Source: Streptomyces sp. NRRL S-646 (GTDB lineage Bacteria > Actinomycetota > Actinomycetes > Streptomycetales > Streptomycetaceae). Taken from it: DNA of 64,000 bases. The stretch lies in the NCBI RefSeq assembly GCF_000720765.1, contig NZ_JODC01000004.1, forward strand, positions 186,001 to 250,000, written 5' to 3'. A program made the position numbers and the translations under genes. Below, piece after piece: positions 43,417-50,874 of this stretch; positions within the stretch are counted from its first letter, which is position 1; each line of letters starts with the position of its first letter. Below the pieces are notes generated by a model. That model ran no database searches. It was given only the letters and a program-made list of their open reading frames with translations, and had not been told where the DNA came from.

Positions 43417-44649
43417 ATGCCTGCACACACTCCGTTCCCCGCTTCCCAACTCGACGTCGCCGACGAGCTGTTGACCCTGCTGCGCGACGCCACCACCGAA
43501 CCCCGTCCCGACATGCAGCTCGAGGCCCTGACGCTGGCCGTCGCCGCCGATCTGCCCGTGCTGCTGTGGGGTGAGCCGGGGATCGGCAAGACCGCGGCCC
43601 TGACCCAGCTCGCCGAGGCCCTGGACCTTCCGCTGACCACGGTGATCGCCAGCGTGCACGAACCGTCCGACTTCTCCGGGCTGCCCGTCGTCGGAGACGA
43701 TCCCGCCGAGCAGGGGGTCCCGATGGCCCCGCCGGACTGGGCGGTGCGCCTGGTGCGGGCCGGGCGGGGGCTGCTGTTCCTCGACGAGCTGTCCACCGCG
43801 CCGCCCGCGGTGCAGGCCGCGCTGCTGCGCCTGGTGCTGGAGCGACGCATCGGCGCCCTCCAACTGCCGCCCGGGGTGCGGATCGTGGCCGCCGCCAATC
43901 CGCGGTCCTCCGCGGCCGACGGCTGGGAGCTGAGCCCGCCGCTGGCCAACCGTTTCGTGCACCTTCAGTGGATCCACGACCACGAGGTCGTCGTCCGGGG
44001 CCTCGGCGGGACCTGGCCGCGGGCCACGCTGCCGCAACTCTCCCCGGAAAAGCTGACGGAGGCGGTGGACTTCGCCCGCCGTGCGGTGTGCGGGCTGCTG
44101 ACCGCGCGGCCCAAACTCGTGCACCAGCTGCCCGGCAACGAAATGCGGCGGGGCGGCGCGTGGCCGTCTCCCCGGAGCTGGGAGATGACGCTGTGCCTGA
44201 TCGCCTTCGCGACCGCGGCCGGCTCCTCCCGGGACGTGCTCTCCTTGCTGGTGCGGGGCACGGTGGGCGACGGACCGGGCCTTGAACTGCTGGCCAGTCT
44301 GGACCGGCTGGATCTGCCCGATCCCGAGGTGCTCCTGGCCGACCCCACGAACGCCGAGCTGCCCGAGCGGGGTGATCTGCGCCAGGCCGTGCTCGACGGT
44401 GTGGTGGCGGCGGTCCGCGGCCGCCCCGAGAAGTCCCGCTGGGACGCGGCCTGGTCGCTCCTGGTCCGCGCGTTGGAGACGGGGGCGCCGGACCTGGTGG
44501 TGGTGCCCGCGACCACGCTCGCCACGCTGCGCCGCGAGGACTGGGACGTACCGGCGGCGATCGAGAAGCTCGCCGGAGCGGTGTCCGTGTCCCGGCGGGC
44601 GGACCAGGCGGCGGCCCGCGCCGCCCTCACCGCGAAGGCCGGCCGATGA
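43417..44649 (+). CDS. MoxR-family AAA+ ATPase
   Basis: A 410-aa protein; the ATG at 43417 follows AAAGGTGATC. The AAA+ core has Walker A WGEPGIGKTA (residues 51-60), Walker B RGLLFLDELSTAPPAVQAAL, sensor 1 VAAANPRSS and an arginine-finger region LSPPLANRFVHLQW. The C-terminal lid is longer than in typical MoxR proteins. MoxR ATPases act with VWA-domain partners to load metals or remodel protein complexes. The next gene overlaps its stop (ATGA) and encodes such a partner, so the two should be made in fixed ratio. Confidence 0.92.
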   Translation: MPAHTPFPASQLDVADELLTLLRDATTEPRPDMQLEALTLAVAADLPVLLWGEPGIGKTAALTQLAEALDLPLTTVIASVHEPSDFSGLPVVGDDPAEQGVPMAPPDWAVRLVRAGRGLLFLDELSTAPPAVQAALLRLVLERRIGALQLPPGVRIVAAANPRSSAADGWELSPPLANRFVHLQWIHDHEVVVRGLGGTWPRATLPQLSPEKLTEAVDFARRAVCGLLTARPKLVHQLPGNEMRRGGAWPSPRSWEMTLCLIAFATAAGSSRDVLSLLVRGTVGDGPGLELLASLDRLDLPDPEVLLADPTNAELPERGDLRQAVLDGVVAAVRGRPEKSRWDAAWSLLVRALETGAPDLVVVPATTLATLRREDWDVPAAIEKLAGAVSVSRRADQAAARAALTAKAGR

Positions 44650-45881
44650 GCCCCGACGAACCCGGGGCCCTGGACCTCGACAAGCTCTTCGCGGCCCGGC
44701 TGCAGGCCGCCCGGGCCCGCCCCTACCTGGCGACCGCGCTGTTCGCCCTGCACACCGTCGAGTCGCGGCAGGTGCCGACGATGGCGGTCGACCGGCACTG
44801 GCGGTGCTATGTCTCACCGGGGTTCGTGGACCGTATGCCGGTGGAGGACCTGGCGGGTGTGTGGGTGCACGAGGTGTCGCACCTGCTGCGCGACCATCAC
44901 GGGCGCAGTGACCGGGTCGCCCGGGAGCGCGGGCTGACCGGCCCCGGAGAACGGCTGCGGATGAACATCGCCGCGGACTGCGAGATCAACGACGACATCT
45001 ACGGCGACGGGCTGGTCCCGCCCCGGGGTGCGGTGCGGCCGACGGCCCTGGGGCTGGACGAGGGGCAGCTGATGGAGGACTACCTGCGTCAGTTCACGCT
45101 CGGCGCGCGGACGCAGAGCATGGCCTGGCTGGACTGCGGCAGCGGCGCCGACGGGCTGGCGCGGGAGTGGGAGCTCGGGCCGGACGGCGCGCACGGCCTG
45201 AGCGCACAGGAACAGGACGCGGTGCGGTTCCGGGTGGCGCAGGGGCTCAAGGGCCGTCCGGGGAGCGCCCCGGAGGGGTGGCGGCGATGGGCCGAGAAGG
45301 CGTTCCATCCACCGCAGCCGTGGCGGGAGTTGCTGGGCGCGGCGGTCCGTTCCGCGGCCTCCGGGTCGGGCGCGGGCGAGGACTACAGCTACGGCCGGCC
45401 CGCGCGGCGCTCGGCGTCACTGCCCGGCGTCGTGCTGCCGAGCCTGCGGCGCAGACCGCCCCGGGTCTCGGTGATCATCGACACGTCCGGGTCGGTCAGT
45501 GACACCGAACTGGGCAGCGCGCTCCTGGAGGTCGCCGCGATCTCCCGTGCCGTGGGCGGCCGCCGCGACCTGGTGACCGTGGTGCCGTGCGACGCGGCGG
45601 CCCGGATCGCGCACCCGCTGTGCCGGGCCGAGGGCATCCCGCTGATGGGCGGCGGCGGCACGGATCTGCGCACGGGCTTCGCCAAGGCGCTGCGCACGCA
45701 CCCGGGCCCCGATGTCGTGGTGGTGCTGACCGACGGTCAGACGCCCTGGCCGGACTCGCGACCGGCGTGCCGGACGGTGGTGGGTCTGTTCCCCCGGCAG
45801 GGCGCAAGCTGGGACGAGGAGGATCCCGACCATGTGCCCGATGCGCCGCCCGCCTGGGCCCGGGTGGTCGACATCGGGTAG
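44646..45881 (+). CDS. Metallopeptidase-like/VWA-domain protein (DUF2201 type), MoxR partner
   Basis: A 411-aa protein. The N-terminal domain (residues 15-200) contains HEVSH at residues 75-79, an HExxH zinc-protease signature, in GVWVHEVSHLLRDHHGRSDR. Downstream acidic residues (MNIAADCEINDDIY) could complete a zincin-like site. The C-terminal VWA-like domain (about residues 270-411) keeps the MIDAS residues: DTSGS at 279-283, a Thr in GGGGTDLRTGF and Asp in VVVLTDGQTPWP. This architecture (PF13203 plus PF09967) is known but of unclear role. Translational coupling to the MoxR ATPase implies that MIDAS-dependent docking and ATP-driven remodelling regulate, or are regulated by, the peptidase-like domain. 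Confidence 0.9.
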   Translation: MSPDEPGALDLDKLFAARLQAARARPYLATALFALHTVESRQVPTMAVDRHWRCYVSPGFVDRMPVEDLAGVWVHEVSHLLRDHHGRSDRVARERGLTGPGERLRMNIAADCEINDDIYGDGLVPPRGAVRPTALGLDEGQLMEDYLRQFTLGARTQSMAWLDCGSGADGLAREWELGPDGAHGLSAQEQDAVRFRVAQGLKGRPGSAPEGWRRWAEKAFHPPQPWRELLGAAVRSAASGSGAGEDYSYGRPARRSASLPGVVLPSLRRRPPRVSVIIDTSGSVSDTELGSALLEVAAISRAVGGRRDLVTVVPCDAAARIAHPLCRAEGIPLMGGGGTDLRTGFAKALRTHPGPDVVVVLTDGQTPWPDSRPACRTVVGLFPRQGASWDEEDPDHVPDAPPAWARVVDIG

Positions 45882-45937
45882 GCGACCGCGGCCCGGCGGG
45901 CACTACGAAGTGGTAACAGACAGCAACCGTATGGTGG

Positions 45938-46705
45938 TTGGACGGGTCCAGCCCACCATGGGCCGAGCGGCACGAGGTGGAGATCGTCTCCGTGCTGCGG
46001 CACCGGGAGCACCCGAACTTCGCCCTGGATCCGAAGGTGACGCTGCGCCCGCTGGTGGACCTCAGACACGAGAGGGAGCATGCGTCACATCTGAGACCGG
46101 CGAGGGTGTTCCCGCGCGCCGAGTACCGGTACGGGCAGTACAGCGAGCTGACCGACCGGCGGATCGGCGAGTGCCTTGCCACGACCGACGCCGACGTGGT
46201 GATCGGCACCCGGCCGGGGCTCAATGTGCACCTCGCGCTCGAGGCTCCCCGGCATGTCGCGCGGATCGGTCAGGAGCACCTCACTCTGGACGACCATTCA
46301 CCGCGGCTGCGCAGCGCGCTGCGTCGGGCCTACCGCCGGCTCGACGTCGTCACCACGGTCACAGAGGCGGACGCGGGCGCCTACCGGCGCAAGATGCGGC
46401 TGCCGGGCGTACGGGTGCAGGAGCTGCCGAACAGCGTGCCGGACCCCGCGCTGCCGGCCGCGGACGGCACCGCGAAGGTGGTCGTCGCGGCCGGCCGACT
46501 GGCCCCTGTGAAGCGCTACGACCTGCTGATCGAGGCCTTCGCCGTGGTCGCCGCCGCACACCCGGACTGGCTCTTGCGCATCTACGGCAAGGGCGAGGAG
46601 CACGACCGGCTGCGCCGGCTCATCGCGGAACTCGGCCTGTGCAACAACGTGTTCCTGATGGGTGCGGCGGCCCCGATGGAGGCAGAGTGGGGCAAGGGCT
46701 CGATC
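45938..46705 (+). pseudogene. Glycosyltransferase family 4 remnant, truncated at both ends
   Basis: The frame reads as a GT-B glycosyltransferase from mid N-domain (AERHEVEIVSVLRHREHPNF, DADVVIGTRPGLNVHLALEA) to the start of the C-domain (VVVAAGRLAPVKRYDLLIEA, DWLLRIYGKGEEHDRLRRLI, LCNNVFLMGAAAPMEAEWGK GSI). The first about 30 residues and the last about 100, including the EPFGMTIVEA donor-binding EX7E motif, are missing. The break at 46700 abuts the PaaX-like gene. Confidence 0.82.
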
Positions 46706-46759
46706 GGTGGACAACGACCTGTCCGTCGAGGTGAGAAGGACCGGATCTACTCTTGCCCG

Positions 46760-47599
46760 GTGACCAGCTTCGATCCGCCGGACCAGGCGGGCAGCGCACC
46801 CCGGCCGCAGTCGCTGATGCTGAGCTTCTTCGGCATTCACGCCCTGGGCCGGGACGTGGCCCTGTCGGCGAGCAGTCTGATCGACGTGTTCGGGCAGGCC
46901 GGGATCACCGAGGACGCCGTACGGTCGACGCTGACCCGCATGGTCAAGCGCGGCCTGCTGGAACGGCACCGGCGCGGCCGTAAGACGTACTTCGGCCCGA
47001 CGCCCCGCGCCACCCGCGTCCTGCAGGACGGCCACGACCGGGTCTGGCACACCGGCGCGGTCAACCGCACCTGGGACGGCACCTGGACCCTGGTCGGGTT
47101 CTCCCTCCCGGAGGCGTGGCGCCGCGAGCGGCACGATCTGCGTTCCCGGCTGCTGTGGAGCGGTTTCGGCCCGCTGCAGAACGGCCTGTGGGTGGCGCCC
47201 GGCACGGTGGACGTGCCCGGGATCGTCGCCGGGCTGGACCTCGACCCGTATCTGCGTGTCTTCCAGGGAGCCACGGCCGTCGCCCCGACCGACGCCCGGA
47301 CGATCCTGCACACGGCGTTCGACGTGGAGTCCGTCGCCAAGGGATACGAGGCCTTCCTGGCCCGCTGGAGCACGGACGCCGACGAGCCGGCGAACGCACT
47401 CGTACGGCAGCTGCTGCTGCACACCGACTGGCTGGACCAGGTCCGCCAGGATCCCCATCTGCCCGCCGAGCACCTCCCCGAGGACTGGCCGGCGGCCCGC
47501 GCCGAGGAGCGGTTCCACGAGCTGGCGCGCCGCTGCGAGGAGCCGGCGCGTCAGGAGGCCGCGAGCGCACTGGACGTGATCGCGGTGGCCGTCCCGTAG
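46760..47599 (+). CDS. PaaX-family transcriptional regulator
   Basis: A 279-aa protein. The N-terminal winged helix is RPQSLMLSFFGIHALGRDVA, then TEDAVRSTLTRMVKRGLLER and HRRGRKTYFGPTPRATRVLQ. A PaaX central ferredoxin-like domain follows (GTWTLVGFSLPEAWRRERHD, LWSGFGPLQNGLWVAPGTVD) and a C-terminal helical domain. PaaX proteins typically sense aryl-CoA thioesters; the ligand here is unknown. The GTG at 46760 has no ribosome site and lies close behind A/T-richer CTACTCT, so a leaderless transcript is possible. The downstream DHA2 pump is a likely target. Confidence 0.88.
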   Translation: MTSFDPPDQAGSAPRPQSLMLSFFGIHALGRDVALSASSLIDVFGQAGITEDAVRSTLTRMVKRGLLERHRRGRKTYFGPTPRATRVLQDGHDRVWHTGAVNRTWDGTWTLVGFSLPEAWRRERHDLRSRLLWSGFGPLQNGLWVAPGTVDVPGIVAGLDLDPYLRVFQGATAVAPTDARTILHTAFDVESVAKGYEAFLARWSTDADEPANALVRQLLLHTDWLDQVRQDPHLPAEHLPEDWPAARAEERFHELARRCEEPARQEAASALDVIAVAVP

Positions 47600-47663
47600 T
47601 ACCGCCCGGACATCCGGTGGCACCCCCCGGGCACAGCCATGCTCACCGTTACTGGGCAATCTA

Positions 47664-47692
47664 TTGACCGCCGTCGAAAAACTGCCCTACAT
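47664..47692 (+). promoter_or_regulatory. Promoter of the DHA2 pump gene
   Basis: TTGACC (47664-47669) and CTACAT (47687-47692) are spaced by 17 bases, a good housekeeping promoter, 64 bases before the GTG start at 47756. Confidence 0.6.
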
Positions 47693-47755
47693 TCATCGCG
47701 TTCTTGGCGTCCCCGCTTCGTTCAAAGCCGCCCAGCCGCTCAAAGGGGAGCACCT

Positions 47756-49357
47756 GTGTCCACCGAAACGCGCACCCAAGCCGGCGCCACCGCCGCCTCA
47801 CAACCATCCGGCGGTCTGCCCGTCGGCACCCTGATCGCCGGCTGCTTCGCGGTCTGTCTGGCACAGATCGCCCTGGCCATGCCGGCCACGCTGAACGGGC
47901 TCTTCCAGGAGGACCTGCACCCCGTCGGTTCGCAGCTGACCTGGATCTCGGATGCGTTCCTGCTGCCCGTCTCCGTACTGGAGCTGACCTTCGGCGTCCT
48001 CGGTGACCTCTTCGGCCGCAAGCGGCTGCTGGTCGGCGGCGGTGCGCTGCTGGTGGTCGGCGAGGCACTGGCCGCCGCCAGCACCGGCATCCACATGCTC
48101 TGGGTGGGCCAGGCCATCGCCGGGCTGGGCGCGGCGGCGCTGTTCCCGACGTCGCTCGCGATGATCGCCGCGGGCACCCACTCGGCCAAGGACCGTGCCC
48201 GCACCATCACGATCTGGGCGGCGGCCCTGTCCAGCGGCGGTTTCGTCGCCCCCGTCCTGGGCGGCATCACCGGCAACTACGGCTCCTGGCGGTGGGCGTT
48301 CATCGTCGTCACCGGCCTGGCCCTGATCAGCACCGTGCTCAGCCAACTGCTGGCACACAACTCCAGCGCCCCGGAGGGCCGTTCACTCGACCTGGCCGGA
48401 CAGATCACCATCGGCATCGGCATGTTCGCCCTGCTCTACGCGGTGATCCAGGGCCCGGCGGACGGCTGGACGGCGACGCCGGTGGTGATCGCGTACATGG
48501 TCGCCGCGGTGTTCATCGGCCTGTTCATCGTGGCCGAACACCGAGCCGCCTCCCCGCTGTTGCGGCTCGATCTGTTCAAGAACCGGGCCTTCGCGGTGGC
48601 GTCCTTCGTCGCGGTGGTCGGCATGTTCAGCTACCTCGGCACCGCCTACGCGACCAGCATCCGGCTCGGCCCGATCCAGCACCAGAGCCCGCTGCGCGGC
48701 TCGTTCGCGTTCATCCTCCTCAACGCCTGGACGCTGCTGCTGATGCCGCTCATCTCCCGGCTGCTGGAGAAGGTCAGCCCGCGCTGGGTGCTCGGCGCCG
48801 GCCTCGGACTGATGGCCACCGGGGACTTCATCGCCGCCACCCTCTCGGTCCACGACCGCGCCCTGACCTCTCTCATCCTCCCCATCGGCCTGGTCGGCAT
48901 CGGCTTCGCGCTGACGGTCTCCTCGATCACGGCGACGGCCGTCAACACGGTGGAGGTCCACTACGCGGGTATGGCCAGCGCATCGACGAGCCTGTTGCGC
49001 GACTTCGGCTTCACACTCGGTCCGGCGGTCATCGGTGCGATCGCGCTGAGCCATGCGGCGAACGAGTTCACCTCGAAGCTGGCCACCTCCCACCTGTCCG
49101 CCGAGGTCAAGGCGGCCGCAGGACAGGTGGCCGCGGAGGGCGGCCCGCTCGCCTCCAACTCCGTGCCGCCGTCCTCCCCGCCGGGAGGCGCCGTTCCCCT
49201 CGCCCTGGAAGCCCTCGGCAACGGGTACGCCATCGGCTACGTGATCTGCGGCCTCTCGGCCCTGGCCTGCTGCCTCCTCAGCGTGATCGCGCTGCGCGGG
49301 AAGGGCGACAAGGACGCAACGGTGGGCATCGCGGAGGAGGAGCCCGCGGCGGCCTGA
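47756..49357 (+). CDS. MFS drug-efflux transporter, DHA2 (14-TM) family
   Basis: A 533-aa protein; the GTG at 47756 follows AGGGGAG. Fourteen predicted helices, with the TM1 motif ALAMPATLNGLFQEDLHPVG in place of the usual LDxTVVNVALP, motif A GVLGDLFGRKRLLVGGGALL, and an antiporter motif C-like stretch AAALSSGGFVAPVLGGITGN in TM5. The family exports antibiotics and hydrophobic drugs. A PaaX-like regulator gene lies immediately upstream. The pump could serve resistance or export for the PKS/halogenase locus 1.5 kb downstream (inference only). Confidence 0.9.
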   Translation: MSTETRTQAGATAASQPSGGLPVGTLIAGCFAVCLAQIALAMPATLNGLFQEDLHPVGSQLTWISDAFLLPVSVLELTFGVLGDLFGRKRLLVGGGALLVVGEALAAASTGIHMLWVGQAIAGLGAAALFPTSLAMIAAGTHSAKDRARTITIWAAALSSGGFVAPVLGGITGNYGSWRWAFIVVTGLALISTVLSQLLAHNSSAPEGRSLDLAGQITIGIGMFALLYAVIQGPADGWTATPVVIAYMVAAVFIGLFIVAEHRAASPLLRLDLFKNRAFAVASFVAVVGMFSYLGTAYATSIRLGPIQHQSPLRGSFAFILLNAWTLLLMPLISRLLEKVSPRWVLGAGLGLMATGDFIAATLSVHDRALTSLILPIGLVGIGFALTVSSITATAVNTVEVHYAGMASASTSLLRDFGFTLGPAVIGAIALSHAANEFTSKLATSHLSAEVKAAAGQVAAEGGPLASNSVPPSSPPGGAVPLALEALGNGYAIGYVICGLSALACCLLSVIALRGKGDKDATVGIAEEEPAAA

Positions 49358-49371
49358 CCGGTCGCGTAGTT

Positions 49372-49490
49372 CCCCGCGTCCCAACAGGGCGCGGGGCTGT
49401 ATCCATATGCGGCTCCGCCGCGCGGGCGCGACCAGCCCCGACGGACCCGCAGACGATCGACGGCCAATCACGCCCCGCGGCGGAGCCGCA
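49372..49490. repeat. Intergenic palindromic repeat, copy 2, with terminator-like hairpins
   Basis: Just after the DHA2 stop, CCCCGCG (49372-49378) pairs with CGCGGGG (49390-49396). Beyond it TGCGGCTCCGCCGCG (49408-49422) and CGCGGCGGAGCCGCA (49476-49490) form a perfect 15-bp inverted repeat around GGGCGCGACCAGCCCCG. The word order matches the copy at 30789-30872. It probably also ends the pump transcript. No gene is seen from 49358 to 49694. Confidence 0.75.
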
Positions 49491-49694
49491 GATGAATGCG
49501 GCCGAACCGCAGCGGACTTCGCCCGGGAGCGGCAATTCGGCACAACCCGCGGAGCGCACGTCACCGCACTGTCACAGAAGATCCACACGTGTCACAGCTG
49601 ACCCACAGGAGAAACCCCCGGCGAGGCAGTCATGTCTCCATGGTCGGGTGCCGGCGAAGGACCGACCCCGCACCATCCGAACTCGGGGGACTCC

Positions 49695-50396
49695 ATGCAG
49701 TACGTGAACGGCATCCGCAAGGCCGCGCTGGCGATCGCCGCACTCTCGGCCGCCCTGTCGGTGACCGCGTGTCAGGCCGACGGCTCCAAGGCGGGGGCCG
49801 AAACGTCGTCGAAGGCGCCGAGCAGCGCGCCATCCGCTCCCACCACACCGGGCACGACGACCCCGGCACCCTCCCAGGCCCCCACCTCCCAGGCCCCCAC
49901 CGCGAAGGCCCCGACCGCGACGGCATCCCCCATATCCGGCTCCGGTTCCACAGGTACGGCCGTGAAGGCGTGCGCGGCGACCGCCCTGAAGGTGACGGCA
50001 CACCAGGCCACCGACCGCCCGGAGGGCACCGGGATCGGAGCGGCGGTGATCGAGTTCACCAACGTCTCCGCCAAGCCGTGCACCCTGCAGGGCCACCCCA
50101 CGGTGGCCGGCGCGGGCAACGGTTCCCCGGACCACAACGCCCCGCTGAAGGTGACGCCCTCCGGCTCCGCCGCGCCGGTCAAGCTGGCCCCGGGCGCCAA
50201 GGCCTCGCTGAAGCTGACCTTCGTCCAGGTCCAGGGCGAGGGAGACGGCTACTGCAAGTCCGGCGCCAAGCCGGTCGGCTACCCGACGCTGGTGGTCGGC
50301 CTGCCGGCCTCCGGGGCACACCAGGTCGCCCTGGACGACGGCGTCTTCGCGGAGTGCGACAACACGGTGACCGCCACCGCGGTAGCGGCCGCGTAG
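49695..50396 (+). CDS. DUF4232 lipoprotein
   Basis: A 233-aa protein; the ATG at 49695 follows GGGGGA. The lipoprotein signal ends in ALSVTAC (Cys26). A Ser/Thr/Pro/Ala linker of about 55 residues follows, then a DUF4232 beta-sandwich domain: LKVTAHQATDRPEGTGIGAA, VIEFTNVSAKPCTLQGHPTV, LAPGAKASLKLTFVQVQGEG, and a final CDNTVTATAVA. Conserved Cys residues around CTLQG and YCKSG probably form a disulfide. Surface-exposed, function unknown; monocistronic. Confidence 0.9.
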   Translation: MQYVNGIRKAALAIAALSAALSVTACQADGSKAGAETSSKAPSSAPSAPTTPGTTTPAPSQAPTSQAPTAKAPTATASPISGSGSTGTAVKACAATALKVTAHQATDRPEGTGIGAAVIEFTNVSAKPCTLQGHPTVAGAGNGSPDHNAPLKVTPSGSAAPVKLAPGAKASLKLTFVQVQGEGDGYCKSGAKPVGYPTLVVGLPASGAHQVALDDGVFAECDNTVTATAVAAA

Positions 50397-50479
50397 TCCT
50401 GAGCGCACAGGACATTTTCACCATGGACACCGAAGGCGTTCGCCTTCTCCTCAATTCGGTCTGCCTGTCCTGATTTATT

Positions 50480-50514
50480 GGCTGGTCGGTCACGGGTTCC
50501 GTGATCGACCAGCC
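50480..50514. terminator. Long hairpin between DUF4232 gene and small ORF
   Basis: GGCTGGTCGGTCACGG and CCGTGATCGACCAGCC form a 16-bp stem with one wobble pair and a GTT loop. It lies 84 bases after the DUF4232 stop and 36 bases before the small ORF, so it could terminate the former or structure the leader of the latter. Confidence 0.6.
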
Positions 50515-50549
50515 CGGACGACCAGCTCACCACGGAGAAGGACCAGACT

Positions 50550-50720
50550 GTGATACCCAACCCGACCGGAAACGATCACCTGCCGGTGTACGAAAGCCTG
50601 CTGCGTGAGCGCGGTGACGTCGTGGCGGAAGCCCGTGTGGCCGCGGAGCAGATGCAGGACCAGGCACCGCAGGCGTCGAGCAGCCACGACTGGGATCCGT
50701 CGGACTTCGGCCCGCAGTGA
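50550..50720 (+). CDS. 56-aa orphan protein upstream of the PKS
   Basis: A GTG at 50550 behind GGAGAAGGA opens a 56-codon frame ending at 50720, flanked by a hairpin on each side, so it is a free-standing transcription unit. The N-terminus is MIPNPTGNDHLPVYESLLRE, the middle an amphipathic Ala/Glu/Gln helix, and the end is acidic and aromatic (SSHDWDPSDFGPQ). There are no Cys and no class III leader motif (LLDLQ), so it does not look like a substrate for the LanKC enzyme 12 kb away. I do not recognise a family. It could be a small regulator or an unusual peptide precursor. Confidence 0.7.
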   Translation: MIPNPTGNDHLPVYESLLRERGDVVAEARVAAEQMQDQAPQASSSHDWDPSDFGPQ

Positions 50721-50723
50721 GCA

Positions 50724-50753
50724 AGGAGCCCCGCCGGTGAGGAAGGGGCTCCT
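50724..50753 (+). terminator. Intrinsic terminator after the 56-aa gene
   Basis: AGGAGCCCC (50724-50732) pairs with GGGGCTCCT (50745-50753), followed by CCTTTGC. It starts four bases after the stop codon and isolates the small gene from the PKS transcript. Confidence 0.75.
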
Positions 50754-50874
50754 CCTTTGCGCCACCCCGCCGGAATGTTCGATCACCGGGCCCTCGTCCC
50801 CGTAGGCTCAACGTCATTGACCTGCAAGGGGATTGACGGCCGCCGTGCCGAGCACGGGCCGGAGGGGCAGGAAC

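Noticed and set aside
43417..45881. MoxR/VWA pair as magnesium or cobalt chelatase subunits
   Set aside because: The VWA protein lacks the chelatase BchD-like AAA region and carries an HExxH domain instead; no large chelatase subunit or corrin/chlorin genes are nearby.
45938..47599. Glycosyltransferase-PaaX fusion protein
   Set aside because: The frame is open through both, but the transferase is cut before its donor site and the regulator has its own plausible GTG and a conserved N-terminus. The fusion is a by-product of deletion.
50550..50720. 56-aa ORF as the class III lanthipeptide precursor
   Set aside because: It has no Cys, no LLDLQ-type leader helix, and lies 12 kb and several unrelated genes away from LanKC.
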